Source: Chryseobacterium nepalense
GTDB lineage: Bacteria; Bacteroidota; Bacteroidia; Flavobacteriales; Weeksellaceae
DNA: 64,000 nucleotides
Reading direction: 5' to 3'
Assembly: GCF_023195755.1 (NCBI RefSeq)
Contig: NZ_CP096203.1
Span: 1,178,001-1,242,000, forward strand
Position 1 is the stretch's first letter, and each line of letters begins with the position of its first letter. Position numbers and translations under genes: made by a program. Positions 63,810 to 64,000 of the stretch are shown here, one piece after another. The notes under the pieces were generated by a model. The model did not search any database, was not told the origin of the DNA, and saw only the letters and a list, made by a program, of their open reading frames with translations.

Positions 63810-64000
63810 TGTTTTTATATTTTATCTTTTTTTAATAATTTTTTCATCAATGTGCAATGTTTTAATAATGCTTTGATATGGTTGTTTTCAACCTATTTAT
63901 ATTCTGAATTTATTGTATTTTCAATGAGAATAACAATGGTTGTAAAAAAGGAGCCTCAACCGGAAAGCAGCTCACATTAGAGAATCTTACGCAACTGCCG

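Larger units (their letters stand above)
63298..64000. other. Right-edge region with possible minus-strand mini-ORFs only
   Basis: No long gene in 700 bases. Two short minus-strand frames exist: 63493-63594 (33 aa, MENEDYHISYFLSGTGNNIR...) and 63735-63809 (24 aa, MTMKTEYYNNYSDSFVSSFK, ending in Cys). Neither is recognised. T-rich DNA around 63810-63860 may hold a promoter. Confidence 0.35.

Overview
The window comes from an AT-rich member of the Bacteroidota, most likely a Flavobacteriia species of the Chryseobacterium/Weeksellaceae type. The reasons are the gene families (bacterial alpha-2-macroglobulin, DUF721, SpecificRecomb, DUF2911, BBP2 porin), the many TAnnTTTG-like -7 boxes, and the lack of strong Shine-Dalgarno sequences. 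The genus is inferred from protein style, not from an rRNA gene.

1-12 kb is housekeeping and envelope: a 1962-aa alpha-2-macroglobulin-like lipoprotein/exported protein, a frameshifted UbiA-like membrane gene, recF and a DUF721/DciA-like gene, a SpecificRecomb membrane protein, mtgA, a metal-chelate/heme-type ABC binding lipoprotein, and tRNA-Arg(ACG). 12-19 kb is a stress/carbohydrate island: two divergent paralogues of an 89-aa orphan protein flank a CsbD-like gene, an AraC-type regulator, a 43-aa basic mini-protein, a GH130 protein and a glycosyltransferase fused to an all-helical glycosidase-like domain. 19-31.5 kb is accessory: a fatty-acid desaturase, a DUF1989/YqcI-YcgG two-gene operon, AraC/SDR/aldo-keto reductase, HxlR/DoxX with visible operator repeats, PAP2, a zinc alcohol dehydrogenase, and relics of an SDR, a NUMOD4 endonuclease and the 3' end of a DUF2911 gene. 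31.5-37 kb holds a DUF2911 protein, a coupled PIG-L / 34-aa membrane peptide / SSS symporter operon, and a DUF421 protein.

37-48.6 kb is a complete high-affinity potassium system: an NtrC-type (sigma-54) response regulator, two tiny membrane ORFs, kdpF, kdpA, kdpB, kdpC, a BBP2 porin, a KdpD that consists only of the N-terminal sensor half, and a separate HAMP histidine kinase. Every gap in this operon, and three places inside kdpB and kdpC, carries an imperfect hairpin built from heptamer-like AAGTAAG/AAGTGAG units. An antisense four-helix-bundle (23S-rRNA intervening-sequence-protein family) gene sits between kdpA and kdpB with one such hairpin on each side. This is the strongest candidate for an undescribed element in the window.

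48.7-64 kb, all on the minus strand, looks like one end of an extracellular contractile injection system: an Afp15-like AAA+ ATPase, a lysis pair (putative unimolecular spanin overlapping a T4-type endolysin), and two paralogous fibre modules (282+472+603 aa and 268+339+1842 aa) separated by a decayed stretch. Sheath, tube and baseplate genes are not in the window and would be expected to the right of 64 kb.
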